A stretch of 64,000 nucleotides of DNA from Aurantibacter_A sp965215845 (GCA_965215845.1 CBDCEL010000004.1:1178001-1242000), one strand, 5' to 3'; counted from the stretch's first letter, positions 43,159-52,625 are shown. A program made the numbers and translations. The notes: a model not told the origin generated them from the sequence alone.

Positions 43159-44125
43159 GGCAGGAATAATAGGGGGGTCGGGCTATACAGGTGGAGAACT
43201 TATCAGGATTCTCCTGAACCATCCTAAAACGGAAATCGATTTTGTTTTTAGCACGACGCGCGCAGGGAAACGGCTTTCCTCGGCCCATCCAGATCTTTTG
43301 GGGCAGACAGAGATGAATTTTACAGGTGACCCAAATCTTGAAGTCGATGTGGTTTTTCTGTGTTTGGGCCATGGAAATTCTTCGAAATTTTTAGAAGAAT
43401 ACAGCTTTTCAGAAGCCACGAAAATTATCGACCTCAGCAATGAGTTTCGATTGCAGGAAGACTCTAATTTTCACGGAAAAGAATTTGTATACGGCCTTCC
43501 AGAATTGAACAAGCGGAAAATCGAAAAAGCCAGTTATATAGCAAACCCGGGCTGTTTCGCCACCACCATAGAATTAGGGCTTTTACCCTTGGCCAAAGAG
43601 GGGCTCTTAGGTCAAGAAACACATATCAACGCGGTAACGGGCAGTACGGGGGCCGGTGTTAGTCCGTCTGCGACTTCACATTTCAGTTGGCGAAACAACA
43701 ATGTAAGTTGGTACAAGCCCTTTACCCATCAACATCTTGGGGAAATCACCGAAAGCCTGAAAACATTGCAGAACGATTGCGGACAACTTTTTTTCCTTCC
43801 CAATCGAGGGAATTTTACAAGAGGAATTCTAGCGACTGCCTACACCAAGTTTGATGGCAGCGTTGAGAAAGCCTATGAATTGTATCAAGATTTCTATACC
43901 GATGCCTTTTTTACACATGTTGCCGAAGAACCCATACATCTAAAACAGGTTGTAAATACGAATCAATGTCATGTTCATTTGCATAAGCACGAAAGTGTTT
44001 TGTTGATCACCTCTGCAACGGATAATTTATTAAAAGGAGCTTCAGGTCAGGCGGTTCAGAACATGAATTTGATGTTTGGGCTTATTGAAAGTGAAGGACT
44101 TAAGTTAAAGGCCGGGGTATTTTAG
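43151..44125 (+). CDS. argC: N-acetyl-gamma-glutamyl-phosphate reductase
   Basis: 324 residues. The NADP-binding GIIGGSGYTGGELIRIL at the N-terminus and the catalytic Cys in YIANPGCFATT identify ArgC. NAVTGSTGAGVSPS and HQHLGEI are also typical. It reduces the acylglutamyl phosphate to the semialdehyde. The start overlaps the end of argG. A dispersed repeat and a hairpin lie in the 103 bases between it and proC. Confidence 0.95.
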   Translation: MIKAGIIGGSGYTGGELIRILLNHPKTEIDFVFSTTRAGKRLSSAHPDLLGQTEMNFTGDPNLEVDVVFLCLGHGNSSKFLEEYSFSEATKIIDLSNEFRLQEDSNFHGKEFVYGLPELNKRKIEKASYIANPGCFATTIELGLLPLAKEGLLGQETHINAVTGSTGAGVSPSATSHFSWRNNNVSWYKPFTHQHLGEITESLKTLQNDCGQLFFLPNRGNFTRGILATAYTKFDGSVEKAYELYQDFYTDAFFTHVAEEPIHLKQVVNTNQCHVHLHKHESVLLITSATDNLLKGASGQAVQNMNLMFGLIESEGLKLKAGVF

Positions 44126-44130
44126 AAATT

Positions 44131-44157
44131 CTGTCAGGTCGAGCGCAGTCGAGACCT
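44131..44157. repeat. Short dispersed Bacteroidota-type repeat
   Basis: Sequence CTGTCAGGTCGAGCGCAGTC followed by GAGACCT, an imperfect inverted repeat (GGTCGA / TCGAGACC). I recall this motif as frequent between genes in flavobacteria. It lies within the arg operon between argC and proC. Confidence 0.55.
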
Positions 44158-44189
44158 ACCATTAAAGTTCAGAAATAAAAATAAAAAGA

Positions 44190-44207
44190 CTTCCGCCTTT
44201 GCGGAAG
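44190..44207. repeat. Hairpin between argC and proC
   Basis: A perfect 7-bp stem CTTCCGC/GCGGAAG with a CTTT loop, 21 bases before the proC start. No T-run follows on the plus strand, so it is more likely an RNA-stability or processing element than a terminator. Confidence 0.55.
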
Positions 44208-44228
44208 AGACAATAAAACAATTGATTC

Positions 44229-45029
44229 ATGAAAATAGCCATTATAGGAACGGGAAATTTAGGCCTGTCGATCGCAAAGGGAATTTTACATACGAATGGA
44301 GCGACCACCATGTACCTGACCAAACGCAATATTGACGAAATCAAGCACTTTGAAAAATACGGCAACGTCACCGTTACTTCAGATAATTCAGAAGCGGTCA
44401 AAAATTCAGACATCCTAATATTTGCTGTTCAGCCCGGGCATTTTGGGAAAATTCTCGAAGACATCAGAGAATTGCTGACGGAAAAGCATGTGGTCATATC
44501 AACGATCACAGGATTCAGCATTGCCAAAATTGAAGACATTTTGGGCAACGACAAATACATCATTCGAAGTATGCCCAATACGGCAATTTCGGTCGGAAAA
44601 TCAATGACCTGCCTATGTGCCAATGGGCCTGGCAAAAAACGCATTGAATTGGCCAAGGCCATTTATAACCGTATGGGGCACTCGCTGGAAATTCCAGAGG
44701 GCCAAATGCAGGCAGCTACGGTCATTTGCGCGAGTGGCATCGCCTTTTGGATGCGACTGATCCGAGCTACCACCCAAGGAGCGATCCAACTGGGTTTTGA
44801 CGCGAAGGAAGCACAAGAGTTGGCCATGCACACCTGCAACGGTGCAGCCAGTTTGCTCATTGAATCGGGCAACCATCCGGAAGAGGAGATCGACAAGGTG
44901 ACAACACCTATGGGCTGTACCATACAAGGCTTGAACGAAATGGAACATCAAGGGCTAAGTTCATCTTTGATCAGGGGTATTGTGGCTTCTTTCAACAAAA
45001 TAAGTAAGATCAAGGAAGCACAGCTTTGA
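44229..45029 (+). CDS. proC: Pyrroline-5-carboxylate reductase
   Basis: 266 residues. The NAD(P) motif IIGTGNLGLSIAKGIL, the MPNTAISVG segment and the C-terminal helix with TTPMGCTIQGLNEME are ProC features. It forms proline from pyrroline-5-carboxylate. It shares this operon with arginine genes, linking the two glutamate-derived amino acids; such placement is common in flavobacteria. Possibly it serves another acyl-semialdehyde reduction, which I consider less likely. Confidence 0.93.
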   Translation: MKIAIIGTGNLGLSIAKGILHTNGATTMYLTKRNIDEIKHFEKYGNVTVTSDNSEAVKNSDILIFAVQPGHFGKILEDIRELLTEKHVVISTITGFSIAKIEDILGNDKYIIRSMPNTAISVGKSMTCLCANGPGKKRIELAKAIYNRMGHSLEIPEGQMQAATVICASGIAFWMRLIRATTQGAIQLGFDAKEAQELAMHTCNGAASLLIESGNHPEEEIDKVTTPMGCTIQGLNEMEHQGLSSSLIRGIVASFNKISKIKEAQL

Positions 45030-45133
45030 GATGGGAAATTCGAATTACGGGATGCGAAGTAAAATTGAATACAAATTTTACCAAATACCGTACGCTATGA
45101 TTGAGTTTGATTTTTGAATTTGAACTTTACACT

Positions 45134-46270
45134 ATGAACTTGTTCGATGTATATCCACTGTACGATGTGACCCCGGTTTCGGCCAAGGGGATTGTCGTGA
45201 CCGATGCTAAAGGTCAAGAATATCTTGACTTTTATGGAGGTCATGCGGTCATTTCAATCGGACATTCGCATCCGCATTATGTGAGGCGATTGACCGATCA
45301 ACTGAATAAAATCGGATTTTACAGTAATTCCGTCAAAAATCCATTACAGGAAGAGCTTGCCGCAAAACTTGGCAAGTTCTCGGGTTGTGACGACTACGAC
45401 TTGTTTTTGTGCAATTCAGGTGCCGAAGCGAATGAAAATGCGTTGAAATTAGCCTCCTTTCACACCGGAAAATCAAGAGTCATAGCATTCCAAAATAGTT
45501 TCCACGGTAGAACATCGGCGGCAGTGGCGGCTACGGATAATCCAAACATCAATGCGCCCATCAATCAGCAGCAAAGCGTCACCTTTCTTGCGTTTGATGA
45601 TTTGGATGCGTTCAAGGCGGAAATCGCAAAAGGAGATGTCTGCGCCGTAATCTTGGAGGCCATTCAAGGTGTGGGAGGTTTAGACGAGCCTTCGACAGGG
45701 TTCTACCAAAAAATCTCTGAAATTTGCAGGACAAAAAAAGTCGTTTTAATCGCAGATGAAGTACAATGCGGTTTCGGTAGAAGCGGAAAGTTCTTCGGAT
45801 TTCAACACCACGGAATCAGACCAGACATTATAAGCATTGCCAAAGGAATGGGTAACGGATTTCCTGTTGGCGGAATCATGATCCATCAAGATATCAAGGC
45901 CTCATACGGGCTTTTGGGAACGACCTTTGGCGGAAACCATTTAGCCTGTGCTGCAACACTGGCGGTCTTGGAAGTTTTGGAGAACGAAAAATTAATGGAA
46001 AATGCGGCAAGGCTTGAGGATCATTTTCGAAAGTTGGCGGCAGAAATTCCGCAAATAAAGAAAATCAAAGGAAGGGGGTTGATGCTGGGCATTGAATTTG
46101 GCTTCCCTATCGCCGACCTCAGAAAGAGACTCATCCACAACCAACAGCTGTTCACGGGAGGGGCCAAAAACAAATACCTACTTCGCATTTTGCCGGCACT
46201 AAACATTACGAAGGAACTTTTGGACGTTCTTTTCACAAAACTAAAAAAAGAACTGAGCCAGACCGAATAA
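45134..46270 (+). CDS. argD: Acetylornithine aminotransferase-type class III aminotransferase
   Basis: 378 residues from the ATG at 45134; a TTG at 45101 adds 11 residues with no support. The PLP lysine motif is in IISIAKGMGNGFPVGG, preceded by LIADEVQCGFGRSG. CNSGAEANENALKLA and TTFGGNHLA are typical for ArgD. It converts the acylglutamate semialdehyde to acylornithine. It lies 7 bases before the carbamoyltransferase gene. Confidence 0.93.
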   Translation: MNLFDVYPLYDVTPVSAKGIVVTDAKGQEYLDFYGGHAVISIGHSHPHYVRRLTDQLNKIGFYSNSVKNPLQEELAAKLGKFSGCDDYDLFLCNSGAEANENALKLASFHTGKSRVIAFQNSFHGRTSAAVAATDNPNINAPINQQQSVTFLAFDDLDAFKAEIAKGDVCAVILEAIQGVGGLDEPSTGFYQKISEICRTKKVVLIADEVQCGFGRSGKFFGFQHHGIRPDIISIAKGMGNGFPVGGIMIHQDIKASYGLLGTTFGGNHLACAATLAVLEVLENEKLMENAARLEDHFRKLAAEIPQIKKIKGRGLMLGIEFGFPIADLRKRLIHNQQLFTGGAKNKYLLRILPALNITKELLDVLFTKLKKELSQTE

Positions 46271-46277
46271 CGAAAAA

Positions 46278-47216
46278 ATGAAACATTTTCTGTCAATAAA
46301 GGACATTGATTCCCTGCCCGAATGGGTATCCGAAGCTAGAAAACTAAAGGAAAATCCGACTGCCAACAAAGAACTCGGCAATGGAAAAACCCTTTGTCTT
46401 TTATTTTTCAATAACAGCCTGCGTACTCGTTTAAGCACTCAAAAGGCTGCCTTGAATTTAGGTATGGAGGTAATGGTCATGAATTTCGGCAATGAAGGTT
46501 GGGCTTTGGAATATGCAGATGGCACTGTTATGGACCAAGGCACTTCAGAACATATCAGAGAGGCCGCCCAGGTGGTTTCACAATACTGTGACATCATAGC
46601 CATCAGGGCTTTCGCTGGATTGAAGGACAAGGCAAAAGACGAGGCGGAAGAAGTCTTAAACGGATTCAAAAAGTATGCAAATGTGCCCATCGTAAATATG
46701 GAAAGTTCGCTGGCACATCCACTTCAGGCATTGGCAGATGCCATAACTTTGAAAGAACATTTGACCAAAAAGAGACCAAAGGTTGTGCTGAGTTGGGCGC
46801 CGCATCCGAAAGCATTGCCCCATGCCGTCCCAAATTCTTTTGTCGAAATGATGCAATTACAAGACGTGGATCTTGTGATAACACACCCCATGGCCTATGA
46901 ACTGAACCCTGAAATCACAAGAAATATTCAATTGGAATACGACCAGGATAAGGCTTTGGAAAATGCCGATTTCGTCTATGTGAAAAATTGGAGCAGCTAT
47001 TCCGATTACGGAAAAGTTTTAAGCAAAGATCCAGACTGGATGATGACCACAAAAAAACTGGGCAAGGCCAAATTTATGCATTGCCTACCTGTACGAAGAA
47101 ATGTTGTGGTCGAAGATGCCGTCTTGGATTCTGAACGGTCATTGGTCATTGAACAGGCAAACAACAGAACGTATGCCGCGCAAGTGGTTTTGAAAAAGAT
47201 ATTGGAAGACAATTAG
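46278..47216 (+). CDS. N-acylornithine carbamoyltransferase (acetyl- or succinylornithine)
   Basis: 312 residues. The carbamoyl-phosphate loop is SLRTRLS (47-53), with AHPLQALAD and the late HCLPVRR. The lack of the ordinary ornithine carbamoyltransferase start, together with W75 and the surrounding EGWALEYADG, fits the Bacteroidota/Xanthomonas acyl type, which carbamoylates N-acylornithine. From memory of the family, Pro at position 90 marks the succinyl and Glu the acetyl form. Here that position looks like Ser90, so acyl specificity is open. It is followed after 1 base by an SDR gene. Confidence 0.9.
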   Translation: MKHFLSIKDIDSLPEWVSEARKLKENPTANKELGNGKTLCLLFFNNSLRTRLSTQKAALNLGMEVMVMNFGNEGWALEYADGTVMDQGTSEHIREAAQVVSQYCDIIAIRAFAGLKDKAKDEAEEVLNGFKKYANVPIVNMESSLAHPLQALADAITLKEHLTKKRPKVVLSWAPHPKALPHAVPNSFVEMMQLQDVDLVITHPMAYELNPEITRNIQLEYDQDKALENADFVYVKNWSSYSDYGKVLSKDPDWMMTTKKLGKAKFMHCLPVRRNVVVEDAVLDSERSLVIEQANNRTYAAQVVLKKILEDN

Positions 47217-47217
47217 T

Positions 47218-47967
47218 ATGGGCCAAAAGCTAAAAAACAAAACTTGCATCGTTACAGGAGCCACAAGTGGCATGGGCAAGGCCATTGCCAAAAGGTTCCA
47301 TGAAGAAGGGGTCAATCTCGTCTTATCAGGACGTAATAAAGAACGTGGCGCAACCTTGACCCAAGCATTTTCCAATTCTGTTTTCCTGGCCGGTGATGTC
47401 AGCAAGCCAAGTTACAACGAAAGGCTGGTTGAAACGGCTATAAAACACTTTGGCAAATTGGACATTGTAGCGCTAAATGCCGGAATTCTGGGATTGGGCA
47501 GTGTTGTTGATCTGTCCATAGAGGACTGGCACACAACGATCGATACGAATCTCAGTTCGATTTTCTATCTTTCCAAGCATGCTATCCCGCATTTAGAAAA
47601 ACAAGAGGGAAACATTCTGATCAATGCGTCAATAGCTGCCTATAAAAGTTTTCCCAAGCACCCTGCATATTGTTCCTCCAAGGCCGGAACCATTGCCCTA
47701 ATGAAACAAATGGCCGTTGATTATGCCCCTAAAATTAGAATAAATGCCATCTGTCCCGGTCCTGTGGATACTCCGCTGATATGGAATTCGGCCAAAGCAT
47801 TTGACAATCCCAAAAGGGCCGTGCAAAATGCGGGCGAAGCAACCCTAATGAAGCGATTGGGCAATCCCGAAGATATAGCCAATCTAGCCCTATTTATGGT
47901 TTCTAATGAGGCATCATGGATTACCGGAACAGCAATGACCATAGATGGCGGAATACTAAATGCATGA
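47218..47967 (+). CDS. SDR family oxidoreductase embedded in the arg operon
   Basis: 249 residues of the classical short-chain dehydrogenase family. The cofactor loop is TGATSGMGKAIA, the NAG motif is LNAGILG, the catalytic Ser is in NASIAAYKS and the active Tyr/Lys pair in AYCSSKAG. It is inserted between the carbamoyltransferase (1-base gap) and argB (8-base overlap) and so is co-translated with them. No SDR is part of the known arginine pathway. Its substrate is unknown, and it may be a passenger or carry out an unrecognised reaction. Confidence 0.88.
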   Translation: MGQKLKNKTCIVTGATSGMGKAIAKRFHEEGVNLVLSGRNKERGATLTQAFSNSVFLAGDVSKPSYNERLVETAIKHFGKLDIVALNAGILGLGSVVDLSIEDWHTTIDTNLSSIFYLSKHAIPHLEKQEGNILINASIAAYKSFPKHPAYCSSKAGTIALMKQMAVDYAPKIRINAICPGPVDTPLIWNSAKAFDNPKRAVQNAGEATLMKRLGNPEDIANLALFMVSNEASWITGTAMTIDGGILNA

Positions 47968-48748
47968 AATGAAACAAAAGTTATCCATTATAAAAATCGG
48001 TGGGAACGTCATAGAGGACGAGGATAAGTTGTCAGAATTCCTTTTGCGCTTTTCTCAATTTGAAGGAAAAAAAATGCTAGTGCATGGTGGTGGAAAATTG
48101 GCTTCTCAGTTGGCCGCACAATTGGGCGTGGAATCAAAAATGTTTCAAGGACGGCGAATCACAGATGCCGATACCCTCAAAATAGTCACTATGGTCTATG
48201 CCGGACTGACAAATAAAAATATCGTGGCACAACTGCAAAAGCACAACTGTAATGCAATAGGCTTGAGCGGCGCTGATGGCAATGCTATCGAGGCACACAA
48301 AAGACCGGTTCGAGATATCGATTTCGGTTACGCCGGGGATATTGAAATAGTGAACGTTGAATTAATTACAAAGTTGCTGAGTTTTGACCTCACCCCGGTT
48401 TTCTGTGCATTGACACATAACGGACATGGGCAATTGTTGAACACCAATGCAGACACAATTGCGGCGGAGTTGGCCATCGGAATGAGCGATACTTACGCCA
48501 CGACCCTATATTATTGCTTTGAAAGGAAAGGGGTTCTAATGAATGTTGATGACGATGATTCCGTATTGGAGCATATTGATTCAACCTCATATGAAAAACT
48601 GCTTCTTGATGATGTTATTGCCGATGGTATGCTACCGAAAATGCAGAACAGTTTTCATGCATTAAAAAACAATGTTCAGAAAGTCTGCATTGGTGATATG
48701 AAAATGTTAGATCCACATGCGAAACGATTCACCACTTTGACCTTATAA
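47960..48748 (+). CDS. argB: Acetylglutamate kinase
   Basis: About 262 residues. The amino-acid-kinase start reads IIKIGGNVIEDEDKL and the phosphate loop MLVHGGGKLASQLA; GLSGADGNAI and NTNADTIAAELA are typical of ArgB. It phosphorylates the acylglutamate. Two ATGs are possible, 47960 (overlapping the SDR gene) and 47969. It ends 2 bases before argE. No feedback-inhibition N-terminal helix extension is seen. Confidence 0.92.
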   Translation: MHEMKQKLSIIKIGGNVIEDEDKLSEFLLRFSQFEGKKMLVHGGGKLASQLAAQLGVESKMFQGRRITDADTLKIVTMVYAGLTNKNIVAQLQKHNCNAIGLSGADGNAIEAHKRPVRDIDFGYAGDIEIVNVELITKLLSFDLTPVFCALTHNGHGQLLNTNADTIAAELAIGMSDTYATTLYYCFERKGVLMNVDDDDSVLEHIDSTSYEKLLLDDVIADGMLPKMQNSFHALKNNVQKVCIGDMKMLDPHAKRFTTLTL

Positions 48749-48750
48749 AA

Positions 48751-49815
48751 ATGGAACAAATAGAACTTACAGAAAGGGCTATTGGGCTATTGAAAGAACT
48801 GATTTCAACTCCTTCGTTTTCGGGTGAGGAAGATAAGACGGCCGATGCCATTGAGAATTGGTTCAGATCTTTTAATATACCGTTTCAGCGAAAAATCAAC
48901 AATGTCTTTGCCATCAACAAACATTTTGATGAAGGCAAGCCCACCTTGTTGCTCAACTCACATCACGACACGGTCAAACCAAATGCGGCCTATACCAAAG
49001 ACCCTTTTCACGCCCATGTAGAAAACGGAAAGTTGTACGGATTGGGAAGTAACGATGCCGGTGGTGCCTTGGTGTCGCTATTGGCAACCTTCACTCATTA
49101 CTACGAGGCCGAAAATCTAAATCATAATATCTTAATGGTCGCCTCTATGGAAGAGGAAAGTGCCGGCCCAAACAGTTTACGGGGGCTGCTGCCCGACCTT
49201 CCAAAAATCGATGTCGCCATTGTCGGGGAACCTACCCTGCTCGATCTTGCAATTGCCGAAAAAGGCCTGGTCGTCTTTGATGGGGTAGTAAAAGGAACGC
49301 CCTCGCACGCCGCACACCCGAACGATAACAATTCTATCTATAACACAATTAAGGTGCTTGACTGGTTCAAGAACTACAAATTCGACAGAACTTCAGAGGC
49401 ACTGGGCGATGTTAAGATGACAGTTACCCAAATCAATGGTGGAAGTCAACATAATGTTGTTCCGGCGGAAGTTAAATTGGTCATCGACGTTCGGGTCAAT
49501 GACGCATATACAAATCGAGAGATTGCAGATTTGCTGAAGGCAGAAGCCCCTTGTGAATTGAAAGAGCGCGGGCTAAATCTCAATTCCTCGAAAATTGCCA
49601 AAGACCATGGCTTGGTACAATCCGGAATTAAACTCGGAAGAAAGACCTATGGATCCCCGACCCTTTCGGATCAAGCAGCATTGACATGTCAATCATTAAA
49701 ACTGGGTCCGGGCGACAGTACCCGTTCACATTCCGCGGATGAATATATTTATATTCATGAAATCGAAGAGGGAATTGATTTATACATTAAACTATTGGAA
49801 GGATTTTTAATGTGA
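48751..49815 (+). CDS. argE: M20 family metallo-hydrolase, acylornithine/acylcitrulline deacylase type
   Basis: 354 residues of the M20 zinc-peptidase family. Metal ligands sit in NSHHDTV, GSNDAGG, MEEESAG, VGEPT and the C-terminal SADEYI. In this operon, where carbamoylation occurs on the acylornithine, the natural job is to remove the acyl group from N-acylcitrulline rather than from acylornithine. That is inference from the carbamoyltransferase next to it. Spacing to argB is 2 bases. Confidence 0.9.
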   Translation: MEQIELTERAIGLLKELISTPSFSGEEDKTADAIENWFRSFNIPFQRKINNVFAINKHFDEGKPTLLLNSHHDTVKPNAAYTKDPFHAHVENGKLYGLGSNDAGGALVSLLATFTHYYEAENLNHNILMVASMEEESAGPNSLRGLLPDLPKIDVAIVGEPTLLDLAIAEKGLVVFDGVVKGTPSHAAHPNDNNSIYNTIKVLDWFKNYKFDRTSEALGDVKMTVTQINGGSQHNVVPAEVKLVIDVRVNDAYTNREIADLLKAEAPCELKERGLNLNSSKIAKDHGLVQSGIKLGRKTYGSPTLSDQAALTCQSLKLGPGDSTRSHSADEYIYIHEIEEGIDLYIKLLEGFLM

Positions 49816-49825
49816 ACAATGGAAG

Positions 49826-49922
49826 GCCCCTCCCCCTCAGACCTGTACTGAGCGAAGTCGAAGTACGAAGGGAGGTGTCCGACGAACCTGCCTGTCGGCA
49901 GACAGGGGAGGACGGAGGGGTT
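49826..49922. repeat. Dispersed intergenic repeat, copy 2
   Basis: About 97 bases with inverted ends (GCCCCTCCCC / GGAGGGG), the palindrome-like GTACTGAGCGAAGTCGAAGT and CCTGCCTGTCGGCAGACAGG. It aligns with the element at 36823-36916. It separates argE from argH and would be in the operon transcript. Confidence 0.7.
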
Positions 49923-50034
49923 GAAAGTCCAAGCTTTTAAAAACATAAAGCTTACATTGACCTGTTTCCTGCACCTATCTACCGACAGAAAGGTTCACGA
50001 AAAAGACAATAATAGTGTAACCAACGTTAAACAG

Positions 50035-50054
50035 ATTCCGGCCTTCGCCGGAAT
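50035..50054. repeat. Short dispersed hairpin before argH
   Basis: ATTCCGGC-CTTC-GCCGGAAT, a perfect 8-bp hairpin with flanking GACG, a type of repeat that I recall as widespread in bacterial intergenic regions. It lies 19 bases before the argH start. Confidence 0.6.
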
Positions 50055-50073
50055 GACGTAAAAAAAAATCTCT

Positions 50074-51351
50074 ATGAAACTCTGGGACAAAGGCTTTAGC
50101 ACCGACAAAAAAATAGACCGCTTCACCGTAGGCAACGACCGTGAACTTGACCTGCATTTGGCCAAGTATGATGTGATTGCTTCACGGGCCCATGCAAAGA
50201 TGTTGGGAGAAATCGGCTTACTTACAGTTGATGAAACGGAAGCTTTGGTCGACGAGCTGAATGCCATCGGAAAATCCATAGAAAAAGGGGAATTCACCAT
50301 TGAAGATTCTTTTGAGGACATGCATTCGAAAATCGAATTTTTACTTACTGAAAAGTTGGGAGATACGGGAAAGAAAATCCATACGGCGCGATCCAGAAAC
50401 GATCAGGTATTGGTCGCCATGCATCTTTACCTAAAAGAGGAGCTTTCAGAAATCAAGGCCCTTACCAAATCACTTTTCGATCTGTTGCTCGATCTGGCCG
50501 AAAAGCATAAAGAAGTGTTGCTTCCCGGGTACACGCATCTTCAAATTGCGATGCCCTCATCATTCGGGCTCTGGTTTTCTGCCTATGCCGAAAGTTTAAT
50601 CGATGACCTATATTTTGTTGAAGCCGCCTTAAAGGTCGCCGACCAAAATCCGTTGGGGAGTGCGGCCGGGTACGGAAGCTCCTTTCCAATAGACAGAACC
50701 TTTACAACGGAGGAAATGGGTTTTGAAGCCTTAAAATACAATGTGGTGGCCGCCCAAATGGGGCGTGGAAAAGTCGAAAAAGCTACCGCTTTCGGTATGG
50801 CAAGTCTCGCTTCTACCCTCTCAAAATTGGCCATGGATGTGTGCCTCTATATGAGCCAAAATTTCGATTTTATTTCCTTTCCGGATGAATTGACCACCGG
50901 GTCTAGCATTATGCCACACAAAAAGAATCCCGATGTTTTTGAATTGGTCAGGGCCAAATGCAATAAGTTGCAGGCAGTACCCAATCAACTGACTTTGGTC
51001 ATCAACAACCTTCCGAGTGGTTATCATCGTGACCTGCAATTGGTAAAGGAGATTATAGTACCAGCCATTCAAGATATGAAGGCCTGTCTTGAGATACTGA
51101 CTTTTAGCCTAAAGGAAATTCGAGTCAACCAAAACATTATCGACGATGCCAAGTACGATTATCTTTTTAGTGTTGACACCTTAAATGAACTCGTTCAACA
51201 AGGAATGCCTTTTCGGGATGCCTATAAGAAAATGGGGCAAGAAATTCAGAAAGGAACTTTTAAGCCCAAAAGAGCTATTTCGCATTCGCATAAAGGCAGT
51301 TTGGGGAATTTGTGTTTGGATGAGATAAAGGGGAAGCTGGATAAAATATAG
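50074..51351 (+). CDS. argH: Argininosuccinate lyase
   Basis: 425 residues. The signature loop GSSIMPHKKNPDVFELVR is complete, as are HTARSRNDQV and GYTHLQIAMP. It releases arginine and fumarate, the last step of the pathway. The start ATG at 50074 follows the repeats. It is the last gene of the operon; the next gene starts 136 bases later. A slightly shortened C-terminus relative to other lyases is within the family range. Confidence 0.96.
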   Translation: MKLWDKGFSTDKKIDRFTVGNDRELDLHLAKYDVIASRAHAKMLGEIGLLTVDETEALVDELNAIGKSIEKGEFTIEDSFEDMHSKIEFLLTEKLGDTGKKIHTARSRNDQVLVAMHLYLKEELSEIKALTKSLFDLLLDLAEKHKEVLLPGYTHLQIAMPSSFGLWFSAYAESLIDDLYFVEAALKVADQNPLGSAAGYGSSFPIDRTFTTEEMGFEALKYNVVAAQMGRGKVEKATAFGMASLASTLSKLAMDVCLYMSQNFDFISFPDELTTGSSIMPHKKNPDVFELVRAKCNKLQAVPNQLTLVINNLPSGYHRDLQLVKEIIVPAIQDMKACLEILTFSLKEIRVNQNIIDDAKYDYLFSVDTLNELVQQGMPFRDAYKKMGQEIQKGTFKPKRAISHSHKGSLGNLCLDEIKGKLDKI

Positions 51352-51487
51352 CCGGTTTCCAGAAGAAATTTTCAACAAAATGTTGAAGAAATTTCCATTG
51401 GGCAGCCATAATTTGACTACATTCAGTTATCAATTCGCAAAACACTAGAGTTCTTACATTTTTACCAACTTTTAAAATTGATTTATT

Positions 51488-51943
51488 ATGGGTTTATTTT
51501 CTTTTATCAAAAACGCAGGCAAAAAATTATTCGGCAAGAAAGAGGCTGAAGCCGAGGTTGAGGTCAAACCAATAGACAAGGCCGACCTGTTACGGGCAGA
51601 AGTTGCCAGATTGGGTATTCCGGTATCAGACCTCAACATTGTAATCTCCGATATGGTTACTGTTTCGGGCACTACGGACACGAATGCCGATCGGGAAAAA
51701 TTAATTTTGGCGATGGGAAACGTAGACAATATCGGCTGCGTGCAAGACAATATTGAAGTTACCAATCCAGAACCTGAAGCCGTTTTTCATGTGGTTGAGT
51801 CTGGTGACACCCTATCCAAAATTTCACAAGCCGTATATGGCGACCCGATGAAATACAACATTATATTCGAGGCAAATCGCCCTCTGTTGCAGCATCCAGA
51901 TGAAATATATCCAGGGCAAACATTAAGGATACCTGCTTTATAG
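51488..51943 (+). CDS. BON/LysM-domain protein (Kbp/YgaU-like)
   Basis: A 151-residue cytoplasmic-looking protein. It begins MGLFSFIKNAGKKLFGKKEA and then has a BON-like region (about 30-90) and a C-terminal LysM (about 100-150: HVVESGDTLSKISQAVYGDPMKYNIIFEANRPLL). The layout is that of YgaU/Kbp, described in E. coli as a potassium-binding stress protein. The gene stands alone after argH with an A/T-rich leader. Confidence in the fold is high; the ion role is family knowledge. Confidence 0.87.
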   Translation: MGLFSFIKNAGKKLFGKKEAEAEVEVKPIDKADLLRAEVARLGIPVSDLNIVISDMVTVSGTTDTNADREKLILAMGNVDNIGCVQDNIEVTNPEPEAVFHVVESGDTLSKISQAVYGDPMKYNIIFEANRPLLQHPDEIYPGQTLRIPAL

Positions 51944-52088
51944 GTATGTCCCCAGTTCACTATGGTAAGATGATGGTCCGTCTAAATTGTCTTAATCCAT
52001 AGTGAGACTAATCTCTTAAAAATCTGAGTTTCCCGCAATTCTCTTTTCATTGCGGCGAAAAGTTGTTGTTATCAAAACAGAACCCGTT

Positions 52089-52625
52089 ATGAAGTTTGAG
52101 CTAAACAAGGCAATTGCAATTCTAGAACGGACACCGACAGTGTTGAAAAATCTGTTGGGCAATCTTTCAAAAGAGTGGACACATGAAAATGAAGGCCAAA
52201 ATACATGGAGTCCATACGACGTAGTTGGGCATTTAATTCACGGTGAAAAAACCGATTGGATGGTTCGAGCCGAAATAATTCTAAGCGAAGGTCAAAATAA
52301 GGAATTTGAGGCTTTTGATCGGTTTGCACAATTTGAAAACAGCAAGGGAAAATCGCTGACGGCCCTACTTACCGAATTTGAAATGCTGCGGGAAGAGAAC
52401 CTGAGAATTCTGCGTTCAAAGAATCTTTCCTCAGCCGATTTGGGCCTTCTGGGCATTCATCCTGAATTGGGCCCGGTTACCTTAAGCCATCTCCTGTCGG
52501 CTTGGGTGGTTCACGATCTTGGCCATATTGCACAGATTTCAAGGGTCATGGCAAAGCAATATAAAAATGAGGTAGGCCCGTGGCCCAACTACATGACCAT
52601 TTTGAACTATACCCCAAAGGAATAA
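52089..52625 (+). CDS. DinB family protein
   Basis: 178 residues from the ATG at 52089; a TTG at 52050 is in frame but gives an unlikely lead. It is a four-helix DinB-type protein with WSPYDVVGHLIHGEKTDW (metal His region), VHDLGHIAQISRVMAKQY and a C-terminal PWPNYM. DinB-like proteins include thiol transferases and unassigned metal enzymes. It is an isolated gene convergent with the pseudouridine synthase gene (8-base gap). Confidence 0.85.
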   Translation: MKFELNKAIAILERTPTVLKNLLGNLSKEWTHENEGQNTWSPYDVVGHLIHGEKTDWMVRAEIILSEGQNKEFEAFDRFAQFENSKGKSLTALLTEFEMLREENLRILRSKNLSSADLGLLGIHPELGPVTLSHLLSAWVVHDLGHIAQISRVMAKQYKNEVGPWPNYMTILNYTPKE

